64,000 nt of DNA from Hyparrhenia diplandra (lineage: Eukaryota > Streptophyta > Magnoliopsida > Poales > Poaceae). The notes under the pieces were generated by a model. It made no database searches. It had not been told where the DNA came from and was given only the letters and a program-made list of their open reading frames with translations. Shown piece after piece: positions 1 to 11,749 of this stretch. Both the position numbers and the translations under genes were made by a program. The DNA lies in NCBI GenBank assembly GCA_015847255.1, contig JADLZK010001918.1, positions 186,001 through 250,000 of the forward strand, read 5' to 3'. Numbering within the stretch: the first letter of the stretch is position 1; each line of letters opens with the position of its first letter.

Positions 1-200
1 TCTGAATGACTTGTTCACTGAAAATAGGAGCAGGACGCATCAGGGAAAATAAAATCTGAAAGTACTCACTACCTTCGGCACAAGATTTACAGGATGGTGA
101 AGCCTTGGCTGATATATGAGCAGAAGCACGAATCCCTGATCGAGCAGAATCCGAATCTTGCGAGAGACGGGTGAACATGTAGAAGCGTGGGAGCAGAGGT
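1..200 (+). ncRNA. Possible diverged 21-PHAS unit (weak miR2118-like site at 25-46)
   Basis: Positions 25-46 align without gaps to the complement of miR2118 at 17 of 22 positions (TAGGAG, CAGGACGCATCAGGGA). The 3' half, CGCATCAGGGA, which would pair with the miRNA seed, is the better part. Predicted cleavage is between 36 and 37. The surrounding sequence is a diverged copy of 511-640 (shared GAATGACTTG, ACTGAAAAT and AAAATCTGAA), so the two form a tandem pair. The promoter would lie outside the window. No conserved reading frame is seen. This could also be chance similarity inside an unrelated repeat. Confidence 0.35.
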
Positions 201-510
201 CTGCTTTCTGATATCCTGTACCCACTAGAGTTTACTGGAGTGCAGGGCTGATCGAGCAGTGTCCATGGATAATGCTGAAACGATGTTGTTGAAATGAGCG
301 GAGACTTGATGAAGTTCAGCAAGGCAGAATCTATTGGATAAAGAAAATAGTTTACAGCTGATCAGTCCATTTTTAGTGTACGTCAAACTAATTTGTGAGT
401 GTTTGAGTCAAAAACTATTTGCAGCAAGGTAGACTACAGGTCGAGTTTTGGCTTCTTGTTTGCAGCGCCTTATTAGCGTCAGTAAAATTGCTATGGTTCT
501 CACCACCCAA

Positions 511-725
511 GCTCCGAATGACTTGAGTACTGAAAATGGGAGCCGGAAGCACATCGGGACAACAAAATCTGAAGGGTAGCCACTACATTCGGGACAAGAT
601 CAACAGGATCGAAAAGCTTTTAGCTGATATCAGACCACAAAGCATGTATATATTCAAAGAGATACTCAAGTTTGTGGGGAAGAGGCCAATGAAGGCGACT
701 TTTAATCCTCTACATCATGCAGCTT
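511..725 (+). ncRNA. Second copy of the diverged unit, site at 537-559 with a one-base insertion
   Basis: This is the paralogue of the first 130 bases. The equivalent of the miR2118-like site (537-559) has an extra base and reads TGGGAGCCGGAAGCACATCG then GGA. It overlaps a 63-codon ORF from 536 that begins MGAGSTSGQ, again glycine-rich in the P-loop frame. The other copy has stops in that frame, so a protein is unlikely. I treat it as a decayed unit. Confidence 0.28.
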
Positions 726-2594
726 AACTACTTGCACGACTGATGCCCTTCCAAAGTAGTGAGCCAGCACCATGCAGCTTCCAGGCTGATGTACTTCTTA
801 GACAAGAGTATCGGAGCCGGTTGTCCAGGACGCAGTAGCCGAGCACATGACCTTCCCCACGAGTGATTCCGGTGGATGGCCGAAATAGCAGGGTCAAGCT
901 CATTAGAAACAAGTAGCTGAGGATGTGATGAACTTTTTTGTGTTCATCCTACTCCTCCACACCTTTTAGTGGGTTCAGTCTTCTCCTTAATGAGAGTTGC
1001 CTTTTTTTTTTTTTGGTTTCTCCTTGTACAAATTTAGTTTTAAATTCAGATTTCATATCTCAATAGAAAATATAATAAGTTATGATAGAAAATATATTTT
1101 TGTCGTTTATGATTTTTTTTTGACGCAATGTACTGTGTGGGAGATCCCCATGGTAATGAAACAATTTTATAAAAATAAAGCTGAAAATACAACTTACATA
1201 CACCATAGGAGGAAGCAGGCACGGATAGACAGAAGAAAGACTAGCTAACAGAGCAAGCAGCCGAGAGCTAAACAGAGAGGAGAAGGAAGAAAGAGTGACA
1301 AATTACATGGCATTCAGCCAAAGCAAAATAGCAGCTCGATCAGCTTCCCTGATTCGATGGGATTGGAGGGCAGCTTCTATCTTAAAGTTGAAAAGCCACC
1401 TACTGAAACACACCCGAACTCCACAAAAAACAAGGCGATTTCTGACCTTCTACAAACTCCCATGCAGCAATCAGAAAGAGATGTACTAAAAAAAACTTGG
1501 AACCTCATATGATGTATAGCTAATTCTGCCATGGAAGAAGTTGATACGATAATAACATCGATAGAAGTAATCTAGATCGTGGATGCGCAGGCACAATGCC
1601 ACATTCATGCCATATACGTACAATCACGATCTTAATTATAGTCTCATGGAGGTACAATGGCACATTCATGCTAGATATTATTGAAATCTCGTAAAGGTAC
1701 AATGAATGTATATGTAGACCATATCTCCACATTATAGAGAGTATCAAAATGTGTATTACAATATTATATAATTTTTTTAGGAGGTGGGCATTTTAGATTA
1801 TTTGATGCAGGCAATTGGGCTCACCACCATTGAAAGGTCACCGTAAATAGTGATTTAATGGATGCCGTTTGGATATGTCCGTCTCCACTAATCAAGAAAA
1901 TAAAAAAAAAAAAGAAAAACCACACCAGATCTGGATCTGGATACGCCGTCCTATCGCCGCTGTCGACAGGGAAGATGAAAAGGCCCAGATCCGCTATGCT
2001 AGAGGTTGGCACCACTACATCCACCCATATTGGGGCCGGATCCGCCCGTATTGGAGGCCGCCACCGCCGGATCCACACGTGTCAAGGGCTGTAGCTGCCG
2101 CGGGTCGTGGTTCCGCCGCCAAATCCACACGCCTATCCTCTCCGCGAACAGATCCAACCTCCCCGAGCTCGCCACCGCCTGATTCGCCTTCTCAGAAGCT
2201 TGCCACTGATGGATCCGCAAGCCATCCGCCACATCTAGGGGTGTAGCCGGATCGAGAGATCCGGCATCCTATGCCTCACCACCCGGCGGATCCGGCCTTC
2301 TATGAGCCCGCCGCCATGTGCCATGGGAGGGAGGGAGGGAGCGGATCAGTTTGGTAAAGGGTTATAACGACTAATCCCGAATGGCTATAATGGCTTATTG
2401 TGACTCTTCTGGAATCGTTTTATAATGGTTGTGGTACAGTAAGATCCTCTGAGCACTTAATGATTTTGCTTCAAAAGTATTTCTTTAATTTCGCTCATTG
2501 TTTGTGAGTCTTTTTAACTATCCTGTTTAAGATTTCTGTCACTTTGCGTACGTGTTTTTTTTTTCTTTTGGAAATGGCTGACGAACCATATTTC
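726..2594. other. Intergenic stretch without a recognisable gene
   Basis: AT-rich sequence with T runs near 1003 and 1111 and an A-rich tract near 1905. About 1920-2330 is a GC-rich block rich in GGATCC/GATCCGG-type words. The block's short ORFs on both strands are compositional and match no family I know. It resembles host or element sequence carried by a transposon, but I could not define termini. Confidence 0.4.
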
Positions 2595-2648
2595 GGTCTA
2601 ATACACCTATCTTTTGGTCTAATACGCCTATCGTTTGGTCTAATACTC
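2595..2648. repeat. Short tandem repeat, period 21 bp, 2.5 copies
   Basis: The unit GGTCTAATAC(A/G)CCTATC(T/G)TTT starts at 2595, 2616 and 2637. The third copy is partial (GGTCTAATACTCG). It lies upstream of unit A in AT-rich DNA. No function is evident. Confidence 0.8.
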
Positions 2649-2954
2649 GAAGGGAAACGGCAGGTCCTACCCATTTATACATAATACCATATAAATGAAC
2701 CTTAAGTATCTTTGGCGTTCTGTCGTGCATGCTCCTTCCACTCGACAGTTTTGTGATACACCATCGGCGGACTTGGCTGATCAAAACACCTTCTCCTCAC
2801 AGTTTTGGAGTGTTTTCCAGTTGCCTCTTGCAATAGCAGACTGTGTAAAACCAATACATCAGTTCACATGTGTTGCCCACAGTAGTGCAGCAGGACCCAC
2901 ACGAAAAAATGACACCTGCATACACCTACTGATGTGGCCTCAAAGTCGTCTCAT

Positions 2955-3137
2955 CTCTTGTCCTTGTCGGAATTGTTAGAGATAAGGAGTATTGTCTCCT
3001 ACTCTCTGCACAAAATAAATTAATTGCACTAGTAGTACACTAATTAGGTCTGAATTAAATAAAGAATAATAATTTCCACATGTACACTAGTAGTACATCA
3101 ATGGCTCCTAGGCTAGCTTCAGCTCTTTTTATATAAG
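2955..3137 (+). promoter_or_regulatory. Promoter region of PHAS unit A; TATA box 3130-3137
   Basis: TATATAAG at 3130-3137 lies 152 bp upstream of the miR2118 site. Upstream are blocks shared with other units: a CTTGTCGGAATTGTT..GATAAGGAGTAT segment (about 2958-2994) and ACTAATTAGGTCTGAATTAAATAAAGAATAAT (about 3039-3070). Both recur before units B, G, I and J. Conservation of this module across paralogues suggests retained transcription. Confidence 0.65.
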
Positions 3138-3159
3138 AAAATGCAGTCCCACCATGTCT

Positions 3160-3489
3160 CAGCACCACACAGTCAAGGCACCTTCTCATCACTTATTTGG
3201 CTTTGTCTTGCTGATCTTATACAAGTAATGGTACGTAGATTCAGAGGTAACAGTTGATGACAGTAGTGGATGCTATAGCAGTGGAATTGGGAGGCATTGG
3301 GAGTAGTCCACATCATGGAACAATCCTACTTGGATGCACATCCCTTTGGTTTCACAATGGGCTCCATTGATGCAACACTTTGATATCAATTCTGGGGCGT
3401 GTGGTGCTTCCACCTTGGTTCGTCTAGCTCCGCTCTCTTGCGTACACGTTCACAGGCCTTCACTTGGATAGAGCAAAAAAGCCAATAGT
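3160..3489 (+). ncRNA. 21-PHAS unit A (miR2118 site 3282-3303), interrupted by CACTA
   Basis: The transcript start is inferred about 30 bp after the TATA box, at the CCCACCATGTCTCAGCACCAC block seen in most class-1 units. The site contains GGAATTGGGAGGCATTGGGA, with predicted cleavage between 3293 and 3294. A short ORF at 3257-3370 (37 codons, starting MTVVDAIAVELGGIGSS) reads through the site in the P-loop-like frame. Family knowledge: such RNAs are cut by miR2118 and processed by RDR6 and a Dicer-like enzyme into 21-nt phasiRNAs in grass anthers. The CACTA at 3490 starts 196 nt after the predicted cut, so the natural 3' part is displaced beyond 5087. Confidence 0.75.
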
Positions 3490-5087
3490 CACTACAGGAG
3501 GCTGATCCCTTTCGCCGAGCGCACGGAACTTTTCGGAAAAGGCCAGGGGAGCCTTCGGCGAAGGCTTCGCCCGAACACTTTTCCTGGGGGCCGCCGCCGG
3601 AAGGTGCTACGGCGAATTTTTTAATGGCATAGGCCCTTTGCCGCACAGCCATCAGGGACCCCTTTTTCGACGGCCTTCGCCAAGAACCGAAATCTACTGT
3701 CGGCGAAGAAAAGTAACCGATAACGAACCGCGTGTATTTGACGTCCGTTATTCGCTTCGCCGAACACTTGTCCCTACGGTGCTCGGCAAAGAATCTTGTT
3801 TTTTTGAATTTTTTTAATATTTTGTTAACAAAACTTTGCCGAACACCTGTCAGTGTGGTGCTCGGCAAAGAAGTTTTTTTATATTTTTAAAAAAACTTTG
3901 CCGAGTACCCTACAACTAGGTACTCGGCAAAGACGTCTTCTTTGCCGAAGTACCGCCGTGCCTGTGCTCGGCAAAGAATTTCATATTTTTTAAAAAAAAA
4001 AAACCTTTGCTGAGTGCCATACACCGAGAGCCCGCGGCAAAAACTGTCGGAAAAGCTGGGAAGATGGCCGTTCGGGGCTCCCGGCTTTGCTGAACACAAT
4101 GTCAAAAACTCTCGGCAAAGAAGCCTTTGCCGAGAGCAGCGCCGGCAAAGAACTGAAAAATTATAATTTTTATTTGTTTCTACTTTCCACCTTGACAAAT
4201 AAAACACATATATAATATATATCACATCCATTCAATCACGTAACATATATATATATCACATTTCACACATCCAACACATAAAAACACAGCGATATATCAC
4301 AAAACCCATATTAATTAAACATGTCTCACAAGTCCAACATCATGTCCACAAGAGACATATCAAGTCCACAAATGGTCCAGCCAAGTCTAAAGAGTCTCAC
4401 AAGTTCATTCTTGAGGCGGTAAGGGTGGGAGAGGTGGATCTTGAAGGTTCGGGATGGGAAGCCTTGCTCAACACCTGAGCACCTACAGCCGGCCTATTCG
4501 ACCCCACCGATCCAGGAGTGGAAGCCTTGCGCCAAAGAAGACAAGTGTTAGACATGATTACTTGAAAACGAAAATCGAAAAATTTTTGTGCTTTGCGAGA
4601 GCAGGGACAGCAAAGCCAATCTTTGCCGAGTGGAGACTAGGGTTCTCGGCAAAGGCAACCTTTGCCTTTGCCGAGTACCCTACAGCTAATACTCGGGCGA
4701 AGCACAAATACTCGGTAAAGTTTGGGGACACGTGGCGACGTTTGGTAGAATAAAAACACTTTGCCGAGAGCTTTTTTTTTGTTCTCGCAAAGTTTTTTTC
4801 TTTGTCGGCGACGGATGGCAAGTTGTCAGCAAAGGTTATGCAAACTGATGGCGTTACGCCGGACCGTCTATGCCCGACAGCCTACCTTCACCGACCGTCG
4901 GAGCCAAGCTTTTGCCTACGGTGCTTCTTTTGCCGAGAAACTGGTACTTTCGGCGAAGTAAGCTTCGTTGAATGTTTTTCTTTGCGAAAGCAGTTGTCGG
5001 CGAAGAAAATCTTTTGCTGAAAGTTTTATTTTTGGGCAGTCGGCAAAACGCAGATACCGCCGGGCGAAGACCCAGTTTCCCGTAGTG
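3490..5087. mobile_element. Non-autonomous CACTA transposon (TTTGCCGAG family)
   Basis: It begins CACTACAGGAGGCTG and ends in the imperfect inverted copy CAGTTTCCCGTAGTG. The flanking 3-bp target duplication AGT is perfect (3487-3489 and 5088-5090). Subterminal repeats of the form CTTTGCCGAG(C/T)(A/G)C occur in both orientations across about 3770-4150 and 4600-5050, typical of CACTA transposase-binding arrays. The interior has no transposase and the ORFs are repeat-derived. Length 1598 bp. Confidence 0.93.
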
Positions 5088-7930
5088 AGTGGTCGAAGAC
5101 AGCGCATTTGTGATGTGAACAGCAGGGCCATATCATGACGTAGGACATGTACCTCCCTGTAACAGCAGACGGGTCAAGCATCACAACAGTGAGCCCATTT
5201 TATGTATGTGTCGGGCCAGGCCCATGTATATACTTCTTACTAGGAAGATAAGAATATGGACAGTGAACTAAATCAACTCGATCCACCGAAACATCTGGGT
5301 CTTCTATTCATTACCCATACTTCTTAATCAACAGATTTCCAGAAACGGAGAGAATGTGTAACCTTGCTTGGCAGTAGGAGAAAAATGGATTATTCTCTAT
5401 TACGAGTGCATACAAACTTGTTGTGGATTTAAATACCAATGACTGCAGCACAAGACCATCTGCGGATAGGAGAAACTTTGAGGCGATCTGGGCATCCCCG
5501 GCGCCCTAGAAAATAAAAGTTTGAACATGGAGGCTGGCCCTCAATGGCTGAGCGGTGCAAACTAACAGGCTGAAACATCACTTAATCCTAGATGCCACAT
5601 GCTTGGAACCAGAAATGAATACCACGCTATGGTCCCATGCACAAAAGTTGTCGCTCTAAGACATGCACTACGTCAAGTTTTGGGATCTCACTGATGAGTC
5701 TCTATTTAACTATACTGAACCAGAATGGATACTGGGCATCCCTGGTGTCCTAGAAACTTTGAGGCGATCTTGGCATCCCTAGTTCCCTAGAAAATAAAAG
5801 TTGTAACATGGAAGTTGGCTCTCGTTCAATGGAGCGGTGCAAACTAACAGGCTGAATCCTCACTTATTCCCAGATACCACATGCTACATTTGTGGCTAAT
5901 TGGAACCAAAAGATGAAAATGTTGTCCAATGCACAATTTTTTTATTTTTTTTTTGCATCATGTCCGATGCACAAACCCTGTTGCTCCAAAACATGCACTA
6001 AGTCATGATTGGGACCTCTCTAATGAGTGTGTATTTAACAGGCTGACACGTCACTATAATCTGTTGCTATGTTCCTTTTTTTGGAGAACTTGGCAACTTC
6101 AGAAACAATATCATCTTTGGGAAAGTGAATTGTTCTTGGACCTGTCTACCTAACATGCGGTTATTTTAGCTCATCATAACAACCAGATTTTGCTCACTCA
6201 CTTACACTATCTTATTACTATATTAACACTACCTTATAACTATATTTACAATAATTTTTTTCATTGTAATTCATTAGATAAAGTGATGTAATATGAGGAT
6301 AACATAAATTTATATCAAACTTTTCAAACAAATTTACTATTTTTTCTATGGTTTACAGACATCATAGAATTATATATCAACATATTTCACAAATGTGACC
6401 AGGTTATTCACAAGTTCCTCCACAGCGGATGCCATCCAACAAGAGCAGAGAGCGAGGGGGTGGAGAAAGCAGCGCCGACTGGAGCAGCGGCGGAGGACCG
6501 GGGCGCTTATGTGCCGTCGATGGCCAGGAATGACACCACCATCACCTTTTTGTGGGCTTCGTCACTGAAGTGCTTGTGCGAAACCTGGGGCGCAAATGCG
6601 CCCTCACGCACTAACGATGCAAACAGTGTTGACTCCCCGATGCCGCCGGGAGGAACGACACCGCACCGATGTTCGGGCCATGGCGCTGGAGCGATGGAGG
6701 CGGGCGTAGGGCCTGCGCAAGGTGCGGCGGGGCGCTAGCAAGACGAGATTGAACACCCATGGCCGACCAGGCGACACCATCGATGGTCGACAATCCAGTT
6801 GATGGATAGAAGCCGAAACAACCGGTTGTTATCGGCTTTCTCTTGCTTTGTATCTCGCCATAATATAATTGGTGCAAAATTATCTTGCCAAAATGAAACC
6901 CAACAACTCATTTCCTACAGGAAAGGACAAAGATATATATCTGCAAGCCAAAACATGGAGAGGCCTTCTTTGCTTCTCAATATGGCAAGAAAGACAAAGT
7001 TCCATGGTCGCTTCCTCCCCATGAATTGATAAAACCATGGTCACACCAGCCTTGGCTTCATTCCTAGAACTATAATGGTGAGGTTATGTTTTCTGGATGG
7101 TCAAGAGATCAACAACAATCAATGCATGTTGGCCGAAGTCTAGGTGCATGGATAGGTCTAGAGATTGCTTTGCAACGATACGTGATCTAGTGGACATGTG
7201 CAAAAACAGCTCGTAATTTGCCATATCACCTGAATAAGCAAACCAAATGCTTAGGAACTCCCAGGAAGTTAGAATCGCCAAATGCCACCGGGCGCAATTG
7301 TTGTAGCTCATCAGCTATATCAGTTTGGTAGGAGAGACCTTTGTAATATTTTTGTTGCTATTGACATCCCATCCTGCGTGTCAGAGGCTTTAGACACCAA
7401 TTGTAATCATGTTGACCTTCTATAATTAAGCTCTATCCTTGCAATAAAGAGAGCAATTGCTGCCAAATTTTTTTTCCCGACGAGCTATATATATATATTT
7501 TTTTTTGGAATTTGAGGGATTTTTTGTACAATTTTTGTGTATTTTGAGGGAATCACGAGTTGCAGATTGCCTTGCTTGTCAAGACCATGTGGATTAACTA
7601 CTCAGTTATAGCAATATGCCTAGCTAGTATATGCACCTTCTACTGCCGCATAGCCAGTTTCGAAGTTGGATGGCCAGTTTTTGATGCGGAAGCGAACATT
7701 GGGTTGTGTGGAGTCCCTATGCCATAGCAAATCAGTGATGGCCATAGTTCCACGACTCATCTATATATGTGTGAACTCTGAACTCATACATGTGGGAAGA
7801 CTATAAATTTTTCAACAAACAATTAGTGTGTATTGTTTTTGCTTCTTTTACACATGGTTGTTGTGAGACACTGCTGTTCACCTATTAGCATAGCATGGTC
7901 AATGCTGTTGGATGGGTCTGCATCTGTTGC
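5088..7930. other. Intergenic region with a local tandem duplication
   Basis: No recognisable gene. About 5471-5755 and 5759-6050 are diverged direct copies (shared GAGGCGAT, CCCTAGAAAATAAAAGTT, GAGCGGTGCAAACTAACAGG and ATGCACTA.GTCA blocks). A GC-rich patch at about 6440-6760 has ORFs on both strands but no familiar motif. About 6830-7480 ends in ATAAAGAGAGCAATTGCTGCC followed by a T run and may be a decayed retroelement. About 7890-7930 starts the homology to 46.74-46.80 kb. Confidence 0.45.
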
Positions 7931-7936
7931 TCCAGG

Positions 7937-8440
7937 TATATAATATAACCATATATATGTTTTGAGCCTCGCTGTTGACCTCAAACAAAAAGAGTGTGTA
8001 TACAACCAAAACGATAAAGGGGGTGTTAGCTTCGCATGGGAAGCATCAGGAGCACAATGGATACGAAATGCCCGTCAGATTGGTGTCTGCTCGAGAAGAA
8101 TGGTCGCAAGCCCAGATGATGGGTGGAGAAGTCTAGAAGTCTGCTTTGACCCATCAAAGCAATGGCCAGATTCACCAAATTATAGTGCAGTAGCCGGTAG
8201 AAGCCCTTCAGCCAAGGATATGAAACTCGTTCCTTGAGAACACCCACAAGCTACAAAAAGTGCGAAAAATGATCATCCAAATGAAAGTATTTGGAAAGAG
8301 ACTACAGAGTGATTAGTGCTATATTGAAGCTAATAAGAGTGTCATTGCAAGTGGATGGTAATTATTGAAGACTCGAAATAAATCAGATTTTGTTGTGTTT
8401 AGTTTCATGAGTTTTTTTTATCTCATTATATGTATAGTGG
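7937..8440 (+). ncRNA. Possible 21-PHAS unit Q (weak site 8031-8052)
   Basis: A TATA-like TATATAATA lies at 7937-7945. The site GCATGGGAAGCATCAGGAG matches the seed-pairing half well (AGCATCAGGAG) and the 5' half poorly. Predicted cleavage is between 8042 and 8043. The block 7890-8450 is paralogous to 46740-47300 (unit R). A 91-codon ORF (7962-8237) overlaps but the paralogue does not keep it, so I do not call a protein. It may be a decayed or divergent trigger site. Confidence 0.45.
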
Positions 8441-10040
8441 TCCCAAAGCAACTTCAGCTAACACTCAACGGCATGACTGTTGAAGTATGGAGAAACACAA
8501 AAGGATTTGAACTGGGGCTAGAATCACAAATCAACTTATTTGTGCAAATTCAGCACATGGATTAGAAGTCTAAGACAAAGATAAAACCAGGTCGAGCAGT
8601 ATATACAGGTTCAAGAAACCAGGTCGAGCAGTATATGCAGTTCATATTGGTCACGTACTTGTTTAGTTTTTTTTCTTGTTGCCTCTTGAAATACCAGTGT
8701 AACCTATTCCAGCAGATATTGATCCCATTGCAATTTTGGTCCAGTGTAGATAAAATATATAAAATGATATGTGTGCTTACATTTTTTATTATTATTTTAA
8801 GTACGAGCGGTGGCTAAGACATAAAACGCCACAGTCCAGATGTGTGTTGCTCACAGTACAGCAAGAGGACGCACACAAAAATGAGACCTACAACTATTTT
8901 TTCAACAACGTGTGTTGTACATATTTCATGAAGAAAGGTTTAGAATACAAAGACCATCATGCCAAGGCGAGGTGACAGGCGCCAGACCGACACACAGATG
9001 ACAAGCATAACAGAGAAAGAACAGTGGAAGGAGGTAGGTAGATGCTAGTCCTACCACCACTTCCCTAACTGACTGGACCTCCAAAAGAGAAATACATCAA
9101 CACTAGGCTGCCAATAAAGCAATTCAAGCTGTGATGTCCCAGCATCAACCACGAAGTGAACGATGGAAAAGCATTGGCCCATGCAACAAACAGCGGCAAT
9201 CTGACGAGAAGACTACTATGCCAATGCTGAACAACTAAGCTAGATAGACAAGATAAAAAGAAAGAGGTGAAGCACAAGCAGGCACAGTACAGCCTGGGGA
9301 AACTCCGTCGAGAGAAGGTTTGGCTGCAGAGAAGTGTTGTAGGGAGGCCATGAAAAAGGGGATGACATCCAAAAATACATACAACATTGAACGCAGGAGA
9401 AGAACTTTCATCCCAAAACCACCCTGACAAACCGGGACTTCACTGACGCCTTCAAGAGATGGTCGGTGCCTCTGCCATGCTTTCTAGGAAGCTATCCAAC
9501 CCACCAACTTTGTCACCATGCACGAGCATGCACTGAGGGCGGATCCAGACCGGAAGATTGAGCTTTGATTTGGCCCACTATCTGGTCCTCCAGCCGTGGT
9601 CAGGTCGACCACATCGAGCTAGCAAATCTAGCACGTCACCATGGAGGGATGCCAGATCGGCCACCAAGGTGTCCGAAATTGGTGTGCCAACCAAGGCAAT
9701 GACCTGCGACCGCCCAGCAATAGAGCAAGCATTGCTCACTGCCCGTTACCCTTGCCACACGGCGAAAATGGGCCACCGCCGCCTCCCTGCATACCCGGCC
9801 ACCTCGGCCCTAGAAGCACTAGATCTAGCTATGAGGAACTCAGATCCGGCTAGCCGGCCATGCAATGAAATAGTTGAGGAGTGGGGCAGTGGAAGAGGCA
9901 ATGGCATTTTGAGATCCCTTGCTAGTTGCCACCTCCAGAGAGGAGGAAGGCGTGGTAGCATGGTGGTGGCGGCTACGTGGGCAAGGAGGCCAAACCCCTC
10001 GAGGCGAGGGACCTAAACCTATCGAAATCCCCTCAAAGTC
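8441..10040. other. Paralogous spacer and unrecognised GC-rich block
   Basis: About 8640-8960 is paralogous to about 2800-2930 (GTTGCCTCTTG, TGTGTTGC.CACAGTA, GGAC.CACACAAAAATGA) and to about 53380-53450. It appears to be the standard spacer between units. About 9440-10015 is GC-rich with a 152-codon ORF (9558-10016) of no recognisable family; its reverse strand is also open, which suggests composition rather than coding. No gene is called. Confidence 0.45.
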
Positions 10041-10049
10041 ATGTCATCT

Positions 10050-10235
10050 TCTCCTTGTCAGAATTGTTCGGGATAAGGAGTATGGCCTCTGACTCCACAG
10101 AATAAATGCACTAGTAGTATACTAATTATGTCTGAATAAAATAAAGAATATTAATTTCCCCCACCTGTGATATGCTCCACATGTGATTGTTAAGTTAAAT
10201 GTATTGCCCCTAGGCTCCAAGCTCTATTATATAAG
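10050..10235 (+). promoter_or_regulatory. Promoter region of PHAS unit B; TATA box 10228-10235
   Basis: TATATAAG lies 133 bp upstream of the site. The upstream module (GTCAGAATTGTTCGGGATAAGGAGTATGG, then TAATTATGTCTGAATAAAATAAAG) matches those of A, G, I and J. A GCTCCACATGTGATTGTTAAGTT block is shared specifically with unit H. Confidence 0.65.
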
Positions 10236-10259
10236 CAACCTAAGTCCCACCACATCTGA

Positions 10260-10800
10260 GCACCACCTTATCTTTGCTTGTGTTTTTCGGTCATGTTACT
10301 TGTTTGCCTTCCAGAAATAATGGAAGCTTCACCACATAGAAATGGATGTAGTACATGCTACAGGATTGAAAGGCAACGGGAGTAGTCTAGATGCAATAAT
10401 CCAAACATGGATGCATAGCGCTCTGGCCTCGCTTTGCAAGTTGTTCACAGAAGTCTTTGTGGTTCGCTTGGGTTGTCCTTGTCCCACATTCGTTGCAGCT
10501 GCGGTCTTGTTAGCAACCACATGTCCAGACATGCGCTGCTGGAGAAGAACACAATACTGCCGAGAAGGATACCATGTCTGTAACAGTTGCCAAACTACAT
10601 TGACCAATTAAATGGTTGTGCTCGGCATTTGTATTATGTGTATCCAAAATTAGCCATTTTTTCCCTGAAAACTTAGTAACCTCGGTTCTGATATGCCTTT
10701 TGATATCAGAAGAAGAAGAATTTGTGTTTAGCATAGAGACTTACTAATCATAATATGATCTTCATGTCAATTTTGTTTGCACAACACATTATATATACAA
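10260..10800 (+). ncRNA. 21-PHAS unit B (miR2118 site 10361-10382)
   Basis: The site reads CAGGATTGAAAGGCAACGGG then AG, a class-1 variant, with predicted cleavage between 10372 and 10373. It overlaps an 89-codon ORF (10342-10611) whose start MDVVHATGLKGNGSS keeps the P-loop-like frame of its paralogues. The downstream 400 bp is paralogous to unit H (CATAGCGCTCTGGCCTC, CATCAGAAGAAGAA, GCATAGAG, TGATCTTCATGTCAATTT). That supports one conserved transcript of 500 nt or more. The ORF's C-terminal part is not conserved, so I favour a non-coding precursor. Confidence 0.75.
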
Positions 10801-11552
10801 GAAACTTTTCCATATTCTTGGAAATAATTAGAGTACTTCATTTGGCAAGAATTGATGCTTAAAAATAAGGAAGAATCAGTTTAGAGGAACATATGTCGCG
10901 GACTAAACCTAAAGTTTGTGGCCAGGACTAGTTTGTAATTAAATTATAAAATTATAATAGTACTTTTTTATTTCAGTAGGTTTGGCTAACAACAAAGCCC
11001 ACGAGAGAGGAAGCTAGGTGAGCAGTGGCGGCTACGGTGCGATGCAAAAGGACTAGATGCCATATGATCCTACTACAACTGCCGTCCCATGGGAACGCTG
11101 AATCCATGATATTAGCTAGCATGGATGTATGTTTCTTTCATCAATCTCACATGCGTGATCCATCTTCGTACTCAGTCTTGCACGTAGGAAATTACTGCTT
11201 GTTGTGTTATGACATTGTCCTTGCAGGTGGTGCACTGACTGTCGTGCCCTTGCTCCTCAGGGGTGCACTGAGCCCTTGCGGTTGGCTATGGGGAAGACAT
11301 GGTTGTGGTGTTTTGGTGCGTATATAAACCACCTGCTCATCTTGTAATGGTATCCAGTAACTAAATAATGACCTGCATTGGATTATGAACTCCTAACTAC
11401 CGTGTTGGTGTTCTTCCCTTCCTCCTGTGTATTCTTCGTATTCCACCAAATTCCCCAAAATTGTCCACCAGAGCCCCATCCCACCAGGTAAATTTTGTGA
11501 CCATGTTAATGAACTCCTAATATATATTTTTTTGATAGCAGTGAGTTGTAGA

Positions 11553-11596
<44 letters not shown>

Positions 11597-11600
11597 TATA
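10801..11600. other. Spacer without a recognisable gene
   Basis: AT-rich sequence continuing from unit B. A 100-codon ORF at 11025-11327 has no motif I recognise and no paralogue elsewhere in the window. It ends in the dinucleotide repeat beginning about 11556. Confidence 0.4.
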
Positions 11601-11650
11601 TATATATATATATAACTACTCCCTAGGGTTTAGGGTTTAGGGTTTAGGGT
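11556..11650. repeat. (TG)n/(TA)n microsatellite joined to a telomere-like repeat
   Basis: (TG)n runs from about 11556 to 11595 and (TA)n from about 11597 to 11614. Then come nearly four copies of plant telomere-type TTTAGGG (11625-11650). Such interstitial telomeric repeats can mark old break repair or arise by slippage. Confidence 0.9.
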
Positions 11651-11651
11651 C

Positions 11652-11726
11652 TGAATAAAATAAAGAACATTAAATGACCCAGCTGTGTAATGGACTCATC
11701 TAGGCTCTAGCTCCTTCATATATAAG
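11652..11726 (+). promoter_or_regulatory. Promoter region of PHAS unit C; TATA box 11719-11726
   Basis: TATATAAG lies 140 bp before the miR2118 site. It is preceded by the shared module TCTGAATAAAATAAAGAACA followed by TTAAATGACCCAGC. Confidence 0.65.
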
Positions 11727-11749
11727 AGAGAAAGCTAATTTGAGCAGTG

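Noticed and set aside
6640..6665. Minus-strand miR2118-like match (CCCGATGCCGCCGGGAGG)
   Set aside because: Only about 12 bases match, it lies in a GC-rich patch, and it lacks the TATA/leader context of the other units.
10342..10611. 89-codon ORF at unit B as a cysteine-rich protein gene
   Set aside because: Only the part over the trigger site is shared with paralogues; the cysteine-rich tail is absent from unit H.
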